DNA of 24,928 nt, taken from the IMG/VR virus record IMGVR_UViG_3300034104_002502, positions 1 to 24,928 of that record. One strand, given 5' to 3'. The translations under genes and the position numbers were made by a program. The notes beneath the pieces are model-generated. The model did no database searches and had not been told where the DNA came from. It worked only from the letters and a program-made list of their open reading frames with translations. Positions 15,301-22,461 of this stretch are shown piece by piece (the stretch's first letter is position 1; every line of letters begins with the position of its first letter). Origin of the DNA: a virus.

Positions 15301-15330
15301 ATTATCCAACAAAATGTCAAGTTTTGTCCA
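15301..15330 (-). promoter_or_regulatory. sigma70-like promoter for the virion operon
   Basis: On the minus strand, TGGACA (15325-15330, 5/6 to TTGACA) and GATAAT (15301-15306, 5/6 to TATAAT) are separated by 18 bases. They lie in the 108-base gap upstream of the 686-aa gene. Transcription would begin near 15294, giving a leader of about 68 bases. This is the best-formed host-type promoter I found and would drive the 686-, 554-, 668- and 1091-aa genes. Confidence 0.65.
15309..15327. promoter_or_regulatory. inverted repeat inside the virion promoter spacer
   Basis: ACAAAA (15309-15314) and TTTTGT (15322-15327) form 6-base arms around a 7-base centre, lying between and partly over the promoter boxes. 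The position fits an operator for a dimeric regulator, but A/T-rich arms of this length can arise by chance. Confidence 0.35.
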
Positions 15331-15334
15331 CTCA

Positions 15335-15667
15335 TTACGACCTGTCCATCTCTAAAAAGGACAGTTGGAAGTCGACCGTGGCCACGCTTGAGGTGACTTT
15401 TAAGATGTCCCCGGTTTCCATGATGCACGGAACGCCGCTAAACGCGTCCATGGTCTGGTTTGAGGGCAGCGCGTAGCCCTTCAACAAAGCAAACGCCGTG
15501 GCCCCGCCACTTGGGAAGACGTTTATAGACAATGTGGCCACGCCCGCATTGCGGTTAGTCACGCGCAGGGAGGACAAAACGGCCGTATTGGCGCTGGGCA
15601 CGGTGTAGATTGTGGTCTCCGTGGCCGCTGCCGGGGTGAGGTGCTTACGCAGGTACTTGTTTGCCAT
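15335..15667 (-). CDS. small beta-rich virion-type protein, 110 aa
   Basis: This 110-residue protein starts MANKYLRKHLTPAAATETT. It continues with alternating hydrophobic strands (TIYTVPSANTAVLSSLRVTN, then ATLSINVFPSGG) and ends FLEMDRS. It looks like one small beta-sandwich with no signal peptide or cysteine. This kind of protein accompanies tail or decoration genes in podoviruses and may be a decoration or tail accessory subunit; I do not recognise a named family. The ATG at 15667 lies one base after the TGA of the jelly-roll gene, and no good Shine-Dalgarno is present, so translation probably depends on coupling. The TAA at 15335 is followed closely by the -35 box of the next operon's promoter. 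Confidence 0.75.
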   Translation of the reverse strand: MANKYLRKHLTPAAATETTIYTVPSANTAVLSSLRVTNRNAGVATLSINVFPSGGATAFALLKGYALPSNQTMDAFSGVPCIMETGDILKVTSSVATVDFQLSFLEMDRS

Positions 15668-15668
15668 G

Positions 15669-16382
15669 TCACATCGCCGATAAAAAGTTAATGGTCAAGA
15701 TCACCGATGGGATTTCAGGACGTGTCGGAGTGCTTTGAGCCCCGTAGTGCTCTAAGAACACCTCGGTACTGCTGGCCCACCAAGCGATTTCCAGGTAGTT
15801 GGTGGAAGGATCGTTGACCGTGAAGATGCCTGTGATGGCCGGCACAATGTGTGCCCAGGTACTGGAATCCTTGCGAGCCGCGACATCAAAGCGGGTACGG
15901 CTGGAAGGATAGTTGACACCCGTATCCTTAGCCCACACCTCAAATTCCTGCACGGCGTTGCTGCGGTTGGAGACCTGCAAGGTAAACGTCACCAAATATT
16001 GGCCACCGCAAGGCACGTATATCTTGCTGTTGTCCACCACGCGAATGCCGTTGGCCGCCGCTACAACGTCGTAAGTCAGCAGCTTTTCGGCGGTGGTGCT
16101 GACGAGGGACTGGTCCAAGTTGGAGATCAGCATCGCATGCGGCAAGATGATGCCGTTGGAAAACTGAAAGCCGCGCAGCCCGCCCGCAAAACCGCCGCCT
16201 GCCCCGGCGTTCATGCCCATCCATGCCGCTGCAGCAGAGACATCCTGGCTGGTGGTAGACGCATAGGAGGTATTGAGCTGCAAAACAATCTGCTCAAGCG
16301 AACGCACCAGCTGGTTGAACTGGGCCGGATCGTAGCCGGACTGGGTCGCGTTGGGCAGACGGACGTTGTTGATTTTGCTCAT
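15669..16382 (-). CDS. virion protein with C-terminal jelly-roll (TNF/C1q-like) domain, 237 aa
   Basis: This 237-residue protein starts MSKINNVRLPN. A short helical segment (18-38) could trimerise or dock, followed by a Gly/Ala-rich linker (about 50-70). From about residue 90 to the end there is a run of beta strands with GGQYLVTFTLQVSNRS (126-141), NYLEIAWWASS (195-205) and SVILTINFLSAM (226-237). This strand order is like TNF/C1q jelly-roll domains found in phage fibres and tail-tip proteins. It is therefore likely a tail appendage or head-fibre protein that binds a surface ligand. Its ATG overlaps the stabilization gene's TGA as ATGA. The fold is inferred from pattern only. Confidence 0.75.
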   Translation of the reverse strand: MSKINNVRLPNATQSGYDPAQFNQLVRSLEQIVLQLNTSYASTTSQDVSAAAAWMGMNAGAGGGFAGGLRGFQFSNGIILPHAMLISNLDQSLVSTTAEKLLTYDVVAAANGIRVVDNSKIYVPCGGQYLVTFTLQVSNRSNAVQEFEVWAKDTGVNYPSSRTRFDVAARKDSSTWAHIVPAITGIFTVNDPSTNYLEIAWWASSTEVFLEHYGAQSTPTRPEIPSVILTINFLSAM

Positions 16383-18232
16383 CGAATGCCGTCCGGTTGA
16401 ATGTCAACGCGCATCGTGCCAAAGCGCCAGTTATCGCCCAACTCGCTGCTCTCAATGCGCAATTGAATCTGCCGGCCTCGCGCGCGCGTGTCTACCTTGT
16501 CAGTGGTCGGCGTGATGATGTACGGGTCCAATGAGCTTGGCGTGGCACTGGTCTGTGGGTACAAGCGCAGGAGCAGCCGCACAGTCAGATTGCCGACTTG
16601 GTTCTTGAAGTCAGGGATAAAGCGTTTCATGAACAACACCTGATCCCCGTCGCCAATGTCAAAATACCCAGAGTAAATGTAGGCCGCGATTGGCAAGCCG
16701 TCGTCATTGACCCCGGTCTCCTGGTTGTACAGGATTGACCTGCCGGCGGTCAGGCCAAAGATCGGGGTAAGACTTGACTGCACTGCGTCCGGATCGTACT
16801 TCGTAGCCATGGGGCGTGCAAATATTCCAGTGTCGCGCCACGCAGTACGCGATAGCGTCCCAATGGACCAGACGTTTTCAAGGTAGTTGTACGTTACAGA
16901 CCGGTTGACATACGAGCTGTCAGCGGTGGGATAGAACCACGTCACCTCATTGAATTGGGTGTTGATGCCCACGTTGACCGCAAACCCCTGTCCAAGGTTG
17001 ATGTTGTCGTACACGTAGTCTTGCACAGAGGACGGGATTTTCTTCACCGTACCGTCGAACACAAAGAACGCGTCCTTGCTCATCCAGTACGCCACACCGT
17101 TAACATCAGCACAGGCATGTGGCCCAATAATGCCGCAGTTGGCTCCCAGCTGTTGAAAGCCGAAGGTAAAGGGTGGTCCAATGAACTGCTGGCCATGCAA
17201 GGCGGTGTCCGTCCAAATCAGAATCTGACCACGCGATCGCAGTGCAGAAATGATCTCGTTGCCGTCCGTGAGCCGTTGTCCGCCGGCCGTGTTGGTAGCA
17301 GTCGTGACAAAGTCCCCGATGTTTTCTTGGCTTGAAAAGCGCACAAACATTGGGTCTTGGCTGGTTGGATCACCGAGCACGGACTCCGTGCCGAGGCACA
17401 CCAGGTGGCGGTCAGGCGTGGAGATGATTGCAAACGTACTTCTCGTCGGCGCGCCAACAATGCGCGTGGCCCGTGTTCCGAGGCCCGAGGCTGGTGACCA
17501 CTGGAATATCTCCCCGTTCACCAGCTGCATGATCAGGTCTTCACCATAGTTGTCAAACTGCCATACACGGGAGCCTAGGGCAAGTCCGAGAACAGTGGGT
17601 GGACGAGGTGTGTTCCAAGTAAAGGAGTTCCACGCGCCAGTGTTCCAGCCGTAATCAAAGAAGCTCACGTCGCTGCCCACATTGATCTGGTAGACGGCGT
17701 TGGCCGTGCCTGCCGTGGTGGCGGTAGAAGTAGCCGCTGTGGGAGATAGGATCGTGTACTGACTGGCAGTCAAGATTTGCTGGATTTCAAACTCGTTTGT
17801 CAGGCTGGCATTGGAGATGCCGCCAGGGTCTCCGGTGACGGTGTTGAAGGTCACAAAGTCCCCGACCACTGCACCGTGGCTTGCGTCGTTGACCGTGACC
17901 GTGGTCGAGCCGTTGGTCGTATTAAACGTGGCTGTGTCAGTGGCCCGGATGGGGGTAATGTCGGCCCACTCCCCGCCATAAAAAACATAGACTTTTCGGT
18001 TGGTGCCAAGAACCATGTACGGCGTCCCGTCCAATGCGTTCCAGGTAAAAACCTCAGAAACAGACCCTACGAAATAGATTTGCGGGCTGTTAAACGATTC
18101 CCAGCCGCCGATTTTCTCTGGCAGGCCGTAGCGGAAACGGACGAAGTCAGCATCCACCCAGCCGCCTTCAGCGCCGTATTCGGTGTTCTGCTTGTCAACG
18201 CCCGGTTTGAGGAACAGTCTGAGGAGCGGCAT
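16379..18232 (-). CDS. P22 gp10-like packaged-DNA stabilization / tail protein
   Basis: This 617-aa protein begins MPLLRLFLKPGVDKQ and continues GGWVDADFVRFRYGLPEKIG. That opening (N-terminal strand, EGGW-x-D and FRxGxPEKIGGW) is characteristic of podovirus stabilization proteins related to P22 gp10, which close the portal and join it to the tail. The rest is beta-rich with repeated WxxG/G-x-W elements (for example ENVWSIGTLSRTAW), compatible with a propeller-like hub. I chose the ATG at 18232 rather than 18265 because AAAGGGG lies directly upstream and the earlier start would overlap the 52-aa gene. The gene begins one base after that gene's TGA. The family assignment rests on the N-terminal pattern and length and is fairly secure. 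Confidence 0.82.
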   Translation of the reverse strand: MPLLRLFLKPGVDKQNTEYGAEGGWVDADFVRFRYGLPEKIGGWESFNSPQIYFVGSVSEVFTWNALDGTPYMVLGTNRKVYVFYGGEWADITPIRATDTATFNTTNGSTTVTVNDASHGAVVGDFVTFNTVTGDPGGISNASLTNEFEIQQILTASQYTILSPTAATSTATTAGTANAVYQINVGSDVSFFDYGWNTGAWNSFTWNTPRPPTVLGLALGSRVWQFDNYGEDLIMQLVNGEIFQWSPASGLGTRATRIVGAPTRSTFAIISTPDRHLVCLGTESVLGDPTSQDPMFVRFSSQENIGDFVTTATNTAGGQRLTDGNEIISALRSRGQILIWTDTALHGQQFIGPPFTFGFQQLGANCGIIGPHACADVNGVAYWMSKDAFFVFDGTVKKIPSSVQDYVYDNINLGQGFAVNVGINTQFNEVTWFYPTADSSYVNRSVTYNYLENVWSIGTLSRTAWRDTGIFARPMATKYDPDAVQSSLTPIFGLTAGRSILYNQETGVNDDGLPIAAYIYSGYFDIGDGDQVLFMKRFIPDFKNQVGNLTVRLLLRLYPQTSATPSSLDPYIITPTTDKVDTRARGRQIQLRIESSELGDNWRFGTMRVDIQPDGIR

Positions 18233-18233
18233 A

Positions 18234-18392
18234 TCACCCCTTTGCAGCGCGCATGTTGTCGACAAGGTTGGGGTACGGACGGCCTGCTTTTTTGGCAGCG
18301 GCCTTTGCGGACGCTTTCTTTGCAGGGGTCAAGGCCTTGGGCTTGCCCAGAGCTTTTGGACGCTTTTTGTCCCAAACAGGTGTGTTTTTCAT
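18234..18392 (-). CDS. small basic Lys/Ala-rich protein, 52 aa
   Basis: A 52-codon gene starts at an ATG at 18392 with AAGGGG 7 bases upstream and ends TGA one base before the stabilization gene. The product starts MKNTPVWDKKRPKALGKPK. It contains an AKKASAKAAAKKAGRPYP stretch (24-41) and ends NLVDNMRAAKG. With about 14 Lys/Arg and many Ala, it resembles a histone-tail-like or structure-poor DNA-binding peptide, and the GRPYPNLVDN segment looks like a folded, conserved end. I recall similar tiny proteins beside tail genes in aquatic podoviruses but know no function. It could neutralise DNA near the portal, be a virion-packaged peptide, or act as an assembly factor. Confidence 0.8.
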   Translation of the reverse strand: MKNTPVWDKKRPKALGKPKALTPAKKASAKAAAKKAGRPYPNLVDNMRAAKG

Positions 18393-18433
18393 GTGAGACC
18401 CCTTGGTAAATTAGATGTTCGACATTTTCGCAC

Positions 18434-18940
18434 TTAACTCAGGAACAGCGCAATCTCTGCCTCACGGCGCTTGACCAATCCTGGCAGGACTTTGCCTCCG
18501 CCCTTGGTCCAGACTCGAAACGATTCGGCTGCGCCATCCCAGTCCCCACGGTTGGCCCGCATGCGGATCGTGGACCGCTGAAGGTTGCCTAGCCCGAAGT
18601 TAAAGGAAATAGAGACAAGAGCGTCGAAAGAGCCTTGACGCCCAACCACGCCGGGAACAAGACGAAGAACACCCCGTTCAAAAGTTCCGACATCAACGCG
18701 GAATAGTTCGTCGATTTCCGTTTTCGTCCAGACACGGTTGTCCTCCGGTTCCAATGGCATCTCTTTGCGGATCATGGGGGTCTCTTTGCCCTCCACGCGC
18801 ACCACAGGGAGCCTGATCTGTTCTTGGTACAGGACGTGGCCGTAGCCGATCGTCCAGATGTGCGCAGGACACAAGTAGGGCCGGGAGCGAAAGCCCTCGT
18901 ACCTGTGCATCAGGTCTTCACCTGCCTTGCTCAACTTCAC
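18434..18940 (-). CDS. GH24 endolysin (T4/P22-type lysozyme)
   Basis: This 168-aa muramidase begins MKLSKAGEDLMHRYEGFRS and continues PYLCPAHIWTIGYGH. The catalytic set of GH24 enzymes is E15, C24 and T30 with the family spacing (E-x8-D/C-x5-T). Asp is replaced by Cys, a variant known to be active in this family. It hydrolyses the MurNAc-GlcNAc bond of peptidoglycan to release progeny. The later FDALVSISFNFGLGNLQRST segment is the conserved helical core. There is an extra loop of about 40 residues (roughly 37-75) after the catalytic region. I chose GTG at 18938-18940: GGAG lies 6 bases upstream and it overlaps the holin stop as GTGA, whereas the GTG at 18952 has no good site. No signal or SAR anchor is visible, so export depends on the holin. 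Confidence 0.93.
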   Translation of the reverse strand: MKLSKAGEDLMHRYEGFRSRPYLCPAHIWTIGYGHVLYQEQIRLPVVRVEGKETPMIRKEMPLEPEDNRVWTKTEIDELFRVDVGTFERGVLRLVPGVVGRQGSFDALVSISFNFGLGNLQRSTIRMRANRGDWDGAAESFRVWTKGGGKVLPGLVKRREAEIALFLS

Positions 18941-19440
18941 TTCTTGCTCCACTGACGGCTACCGAACCAAAACCCAATGATGCCGCCCAGCATGGCCATC
19001 TCGTCGCTGGAGAAGATCAGGTCGGAGTAGCGGATCACGTCGTCAATGCTGGTGATCAAGCCCGGCTGCTGGTACAGATACCAGGCCATGAAAGCGTTGA
19101 TTGCCACCAGCTCCAACACGAAGATGTAGGTCACAGTGGGGCGCACAGTGCCCACGTAGCTGGATACCCAGGTGCTGGCCTTCTCGAGCACCTTGGCGTC
19201 ATGCGCCAGTGCAGCTTCAGTCATCCTGGCGTCAGTTTCCATCGCCACCTGCTCGGTGCGGATTTCCTCAATCTTGGCTTGGGCTGCAAAGCCCGCAGCA
19301 GCAAGTTGAAGTTCTTTTTCGGTTTGCACGCGGGCCAGCGCCAGCTCGTGCTTTTGGTCAGCTTTGTTTTGGAAGTATTCCAGTAGCTTTGGCAGACCGG
19401 AGATCAGCAGACCTCCAAGAGTTGAAATCAGTGAAAGCAT
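18937..19440 (-). CDS. 3TM-type phage holin, 167 aa
   Basis: This 167-residue protein has a hydrophobic or amphipathic N-terminus (MLSLISTLGGLLISGLPKLL). A long charged helix follows (about 22-90, rich in Ala/Glu/Gln), then a membrane segment near 101-123 (PTVTYIFVLELVAINAFMAW) and a final hydrophobic part ending LGGIIGFWFGSRQW. The final GFWFGSR signature is typical of GTA-type 3TM holins, which form the lesion through which a soluble endolysin passes. The gene directly precedes the lysozyme, and its TGA overlaps that gene's GTG. The ATG at 19440 has AAGGGAG at 6 bases. The family assignment is fairly confident; the exact topology is not. Confidence 0.82.
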   Translation of the reverse strand: MLSLISTLGGLLISGLPKLLEYFQNKADQKHELALARVQTEKELQLAAAGFAAQAKIEEIRTEQVAMETDARMTEAALAHDAKVLEKASTWVSSYVGTVRPTVTYIFVLELVAINAFMAWYLYQQPGLITSIDDVIRYSDLIFSSDEMAMLGGIIGFWFGSRQWSKK

Positions 19441-19443
19441 GGT

Positions 19444-19872
19444 TTACTCCCTTGCGGCGCTGACCTTGTCGGCACCTTTGGTTACGGTTACTTTGTCGCC
19501 CACCACGTCCACGCGCATAGGCTGCTCTTCTCGGTCGAGCTTGTCGAGCTTGTCGATCAACTGCTTCATGACCTCAAACTCGGGCTTCTCTTGCTTGGGG
19601 TTAGCCCCCGCAATGCCGTTAAGCATGGAGATCAGAGCCGTCAGTGCAGCGCCAAGCAGGCCCATCACCGCAGCAATCTTTTCGCCATCCAGCACGATGG
19701 ACGCGCCCACGCCGATTGCAATGATCAGCGTGATGTAGAACAGGCCACCCTCACCAATGGCCTTGCCAGCAACCTCCTTGGCCGTGTTCTGTGCGTTTAG
19801 CTTATCCAGCTCCACTCTGGCTTGTGCTTTGATAATCGCCAATTCATGCGACATGTTTACTGGATCAGTCAT
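19444..19872 (-). CDS. two-membrane-segment protein of the lysis cassette, 142 aa
   Basis: This 142-residue protein starts MTDPVNMSHELAI. A helical charged N-terminal region (8-38) is followed by two hydrophobic segments (about 43-61, GLFYITLIIAIGVGASIVL, and 66-88) and a charged C-terminal tail (95-142, KQLIDKLDKLDREE). The hairpin topology with short loops resembles class II holins. Since a 3TM-type holin lies next to it, this may be a second holin, an antiholin or a lysis-timing protein. The first ATG at 19872 is kept because GGGAG lies 7 bases upstream; the second Met at residue 7 has none. No enzymatic motif is seen. It ends 3 bases before the holin start. Confidence 0.75.
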   Translation of the reverse strand: MTDPVNMSHELAIIKAQARVELDKLNAQNTAKEVAGKAIGEGGLFYITLIIAIGVGASIVLDGEKIAAVMGLLGAALTALISMLNGIAGANPKQEKPEFEVMKQLIDKLDKLDREEQPMRVDVVGDKVTVTKGADKVSAARE

Positions 19873-19899
19873 GGTGTTCTCCCGAGAGTATTGGTAGCA

Positions 19900-20517
19900 T
19901 CAATTACCCCTTTTGGTTAGCATGGCGCTGGCAATCTCCAGCATGAATCTTACTTGCTCAATGTCCTTGGGCGGCTCTGCCCAGCCTACCGTGACTTGGC
20001 CCACGAACCTGTGACTGTCAGGAGGGACGCTTACCCGGCAGGTGTACACGACGCCCTTCTCCAAGTACCACAAGCCGACCTCGGACTGTGCATAGCGGTA
20101 CTCGCCACACGGTATCTCGTTGGTCATCAGCCGCACCACGTCCGAGTTGTTGGCGGAGTTCTGGCTGAACAGCCCCACGTCGATGTCCTCAATCGTTTTG
20201 TCCCTGCCGTCCTTCGTGTAGGCCCGGTACAGCACTCGACTGTTGAACAGCGGGTTGACCTTGAACACGGCAACAACAGTAGCCCCTGTCTTCTTCAGCA
20301 ACATGGAGCTTGCGTCATCTGCCCTGGCCGTGTTGATCTCTGGCAGCTTCTTGGACTCCTTGTAGGCGTCCATCATGAAGGTTTGGTTTTGCCACAGGAA
20401 GTAACCAGCGAAGGCCACTACGCCCATGATGAGGATGGCGAAAAGTTTAAAAGGCGAGTCCACATACCCGAGCACCTTGTCCAGGGTTGTGTTGGCGTTT
20501 AGTTTTTCGTCGCTCAT
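19900..20517 (-). CDS. single-pass membrane protein, 205 aa, with external domain
   Basis: This 205-residue protein has a short cytoplasmic N-terminus (1-22), one clear membrane segment (about 24-42, KLFAILIMGVVAFAGYFLW) and a C-terminal domain of about 160 residues. That domain has two Cys (C137 and C160) that could form a disulphide in the periplasm, consistent with N-in/C-out topology. I see no lipobox, so it is not a typical o-spanin; an i-spanin would have a longer coiled coil and fewer strands. The function is unknown; the neighbours suggest a role in lysis or envelope interaction. Its ATG overlaps the stop of the 148-aa gene as ATGA. Confidence 0.72.
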   Translation of the reverse strand: MSDEKLNANTTLDKVLGYVDSPFKLFAILIMGVVAFAGYFLWQNQTFMMDAYKESKKLPEINTARADDASSMLLKKTGATVVAVFKVNPLFNSRVLYRAYTKDGRDKTIEDIDVGLFSQNSANNSDVVRLMTNEIPCGEYRYAQSEVGLWYLEKGVVYTCRVSVPPDSHRFVGQVTVGWAEPPKDIEQVRFMLEIASAMLTKRGN

Positions 20518-20960
20518 CGCAGGTGCAGCATGTAAAGAATAATGCCGTAAATCAGGAGAGCCGCCAAGACCAAAGACGCGATGCCAAGAGCAATGTACTC
20601 AACAAGCTGGGCAAGCTGCTCCTTGCGCCTGAGTGCCTCGCGTTCTGCCTCTTCTTTGGCCTCGCGACGCTTGCGCGCAGCAGCCGCTTGGAACTTCTGC
20701 CAGTCATTCCACATGCCCGGACGGCCGGCGTAAACCATGCGCTCGCGCAGCTCTTCTTCCTGCTGCCGGAGCTGCTCCAGCGCCATAAACTCCGCGAGGT
20801 CCGAACCTCCGCCCTTTTGGGTAGAGGCCTCTTGAATTTTGGCCTTGTTGTCGAAGTAATCAAAGACCCTGGAGCCGAGCTGGTGCAGCTCCTTGCCGTT
20901 GGCCAGAGCGCCTTTTATTACTGCAAAGGCCGCGTTGGCGGCGGCAATTTCTGCCAACAT
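20514..20960 (-). CDS. coiled-coil protein with C-terminal membrane anchor, 148 aa
   Basis: This 148-residue protein starts MLAEIAAANAAFAVIKGAL. A central helix-rich part includes SDLAEFMALEQLRQQEEELR (53-72), followed by MVYAGRPGMWNDWQKF (75-90). A very basic helix (95-118, ARKRREAKEEAEREALRRK) then leads to one C-terminal membrane segment (about 121-145, ending ILYMLHLR). The tail-anchored layout leaves most of the protein on one side, probably the cytoplasm. I recall similar proteins in aquatic phage genomes without a known function. It may be a lysis regulator or membrane-bound assembly factor. The ATG at 20960 has GGGGA upstream, within the stop region of the 30-aa gene, so coupling is likely. 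Confidence 0.75.
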   Translation of the reverse strand: MLAEIAAANAAFAVIKGALANGKELHQLGSRVFDYFDNKAKIQEASTQKGGGSDLAEFMALEQLRQQEEELRERMVYAGRPGMWNDWQKFQAAAARKRREAKEEAEREALRRKEQLAQLVEYIALGIASLVLAALLIYGIILYMLHLR

Positions 20961-20963
20961 ACC

Positions 20964-21056
20964 TCATCCCCACATAAGAATAACAGACCGCGCTGTCCAA
21001 ATCGTCAATGCCACCAGACCGGCCGCTGCGATAAAAGCAACAGCCCAGTCTCTCAT
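20964..21056 (-). CDS. 30-aa single-pass membrane peptide
   Basis: A short gene with an ATG at 21056 and AAGGGG 6 bases upstream encodes MRDWAVAFIAAAGLVALTIW and ends TARSVILMWG. Nearly all of it is one membrane segment with a short charged N-terminus, and its stop lies just before the start region of the 148-aa gene. It is too small for ordinary gene callers, but the ribosome-binding site, tight spacing and hydrophobic content argue for a real peptide. Small membrane peptides in such cassettes can be holins, antiholins or pinholin-like regulators. The function is unknown. Confidence 0.7.
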   Translation of the reverse strand: MRDWAVAFIAAAGLVALTIWTARSVILMWG

Positions 21057-21090
21057 GGCTAGCCCCTTGAAACCTTGTTAGACACCCCCA

Positions 21091-22461
21091 TCACAACACC
21101 TCCTCGGTTATCACCAGTGTGCCGGTTGAGCTTGTGGCTGTGGGAGTTAGCACTGACTGCGTATTGGAATTGTTTGTAGGCGAGTAGGCAAAACCGGTCA
21201 AGTTCCCTGAGCCTGAACTGTGGGTCGTGGCGTTGTAGGTGTATGTTGTGGCACTTAAGACAACAGAGTTGCCTACCCCCGCTCCGCTGCCAGGCATTTT
21301 TAGAATAAAGCTGCTGGTTACGCCACCAAAAAGCTGCGTCACAGTTACATACATGTTATCCAATGAGTCCATTCTAATGCGGACCCCTGACAAGTATAAA
21401 TTGTTAGCTGGTGACGACAAACTTCTCTGCCATACGAGTTCTCCTGTAGAGGCAACGTATTTGGCAAGTTGGACATCGCTGCCAACTCTTGCCCCTGAAG
21501 TGCTCATATTGCCGCACGTGTAGACGTGTGTTTTGCTGGCATCCATGCACACATCGTTTACACGAATTTGTAGACTGGTATTAGCTTGCTGAAGCAGCTG
21601 CTGCCATGAAATGGCTCCATTCGCAGCATATTTTATGAGAACTGCTGACCCAATAGCGGAAGAGTTGTATATCTGTACAGCGTTGTAAAAGATTCCAGTT
21701 GATTCCCCCGCAACGACCGCAATCCCCTCCTGTCTTTTATTTCCCTCGGGGTCTCTTTGGGTCACGCCCACCACTGTTTGCCCTGTCGACTGAGAACAGG
21801 TAAGAGCATGCCCGTCAAAAAAAGCAAACCCCCCACTGCCATTTACCCCAGTTAGGACAAATTCACTTGTGGAACGGATTGCTACCGAGTAAGCCAGTTC
21901 ACTTGTAGTAGTACCAGTAGTTCCAATGCTTCTTCGATACTGAATAGCCCCAGAGGAATCAAACTTGGCAACGTACATGTCTGAAACGGGTGGGGTAATA
22001 AACCCCGCGCCAACGCAGTAGAGGTTGTCGGACGCGTCTATTGCAACCGAGTAAAACTGCGTGCTACTGCTGTCTATGCGACGTTGCCATTGAACGACAC
22101 CGCTGTTGTTAAACTTCACCACGTAGCCCGTGTTGATGGCGTTAACGCTGTCGTATTTTGCCCCGGCGATTACGACGTTACCCGCAGAATCAATATCAAT
22201 GCCGCCCCCGAATGGGTAATCTGCGGCATCAGCAAGATTAGTTTGCCATGTCACTGTTCCATCAAGAGCCAGTCTTAAAACCGTTAATTGCGTCGTTCCG
22301 GAAGCTGAAGTACCTACAGACAGGTTCAACTGATCGCTTCTTATGGCTAACTGGGGATCGGAAACCGCTGCTCCGTTGGGGTTAGTTATGGACGCGAAAA
22401 ATCCAACAGGCGCTGAGCCTCCCCCAAAGTTAGCAAGTATGATGTTTAGGGTGCCGCTCAT
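21091..22461 (-). CDS. beta-propeller-like tail protein (SBBP-type repeats), candidate receptor-binding protein
   Basis: This 456-residue protein starts [15 protein letters not shown]. It contains several degenerate blades of the pattern (hydrophobic)-x-W-Q-x-x-(I/L), then a variable stretch and a D-x-x-x-N-(V/L)-Y element. Examples are TVTWQTNL (69-76), VVQWQRRI (122-129), AISWQQLL (283-290) and ELVWQRSL (341-348), with [12 protein letters not shown] (142-153) and [12 protein letters not shown] (365-376). This spacing (about 50-60 residues) matches SBBP/NHL-like beta-propeller repeats. The C-terminus (about 395-456) is Ser/Thr/Asn-rich. Its position after the tail fibre gene suggests a fibre-tip adhesin or receptor-binding protein. 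The ATG overlaps the fibre's TGA as ATGA. Sampled stretches have distinctly lower GC than the virion operon, suggesting exchange. Confidence 0.75.
   Translation of the reverse strand: MSGTLNIILANFGGGSAPVGFFASITNPNGAAVSDPQLAIRSDQLNLSVGTSASGTTQLTVLRLALDGTVTWQTNLADAADYPFGGGIDIDSAGNVVIAGAKYDSVNAINTGYVVKFNNSGVVQWQRRIDSSSTQFYSVAIDASDNLYCVGAGFITPPVSDMYVAKFDSSGAIQYRRSIGTTGTTTSELAYSVAIRSTSEFVLTGVNGSGGFAFFDGHALTCSQSTGQTVVGVTQRDPEGNKRQEGIAVVAGESTGIFYNAVQIYNSSAIGSAVLIKYAANGAISWQQLLQQANTSLQIRVNDVCMDASKTHVYTCGNMSTSGARVGSDVQLAKYVASTGELVWQRSLSSPANNLYLSGVRIRMDSLDNMYVTVTQLFGGVTSSFILKMPGSGAGVGNSVVLSATTYTYNATTHSSGSGNLTGFAYSPTNNSNTQSVLTPTATSSTGTLVITEEVL

Noticed and set aside
18230-18265. Upstream ATG at 18265 for the stabilization protein
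   Set aside because: It would overlap the 52-aa gene by over 30 bases and lacks a binding site; the ATG at 18232 has AAAGGGG and matches the family N-terminus.
21066-21098. 10-codon frame ([10 protein letters not shown]) between the propeller and the 30-aa peptide genes
   Set aside because: It is too short, has no convincing binding site and no feature; the gap of 34 bases is ordinary spacing.
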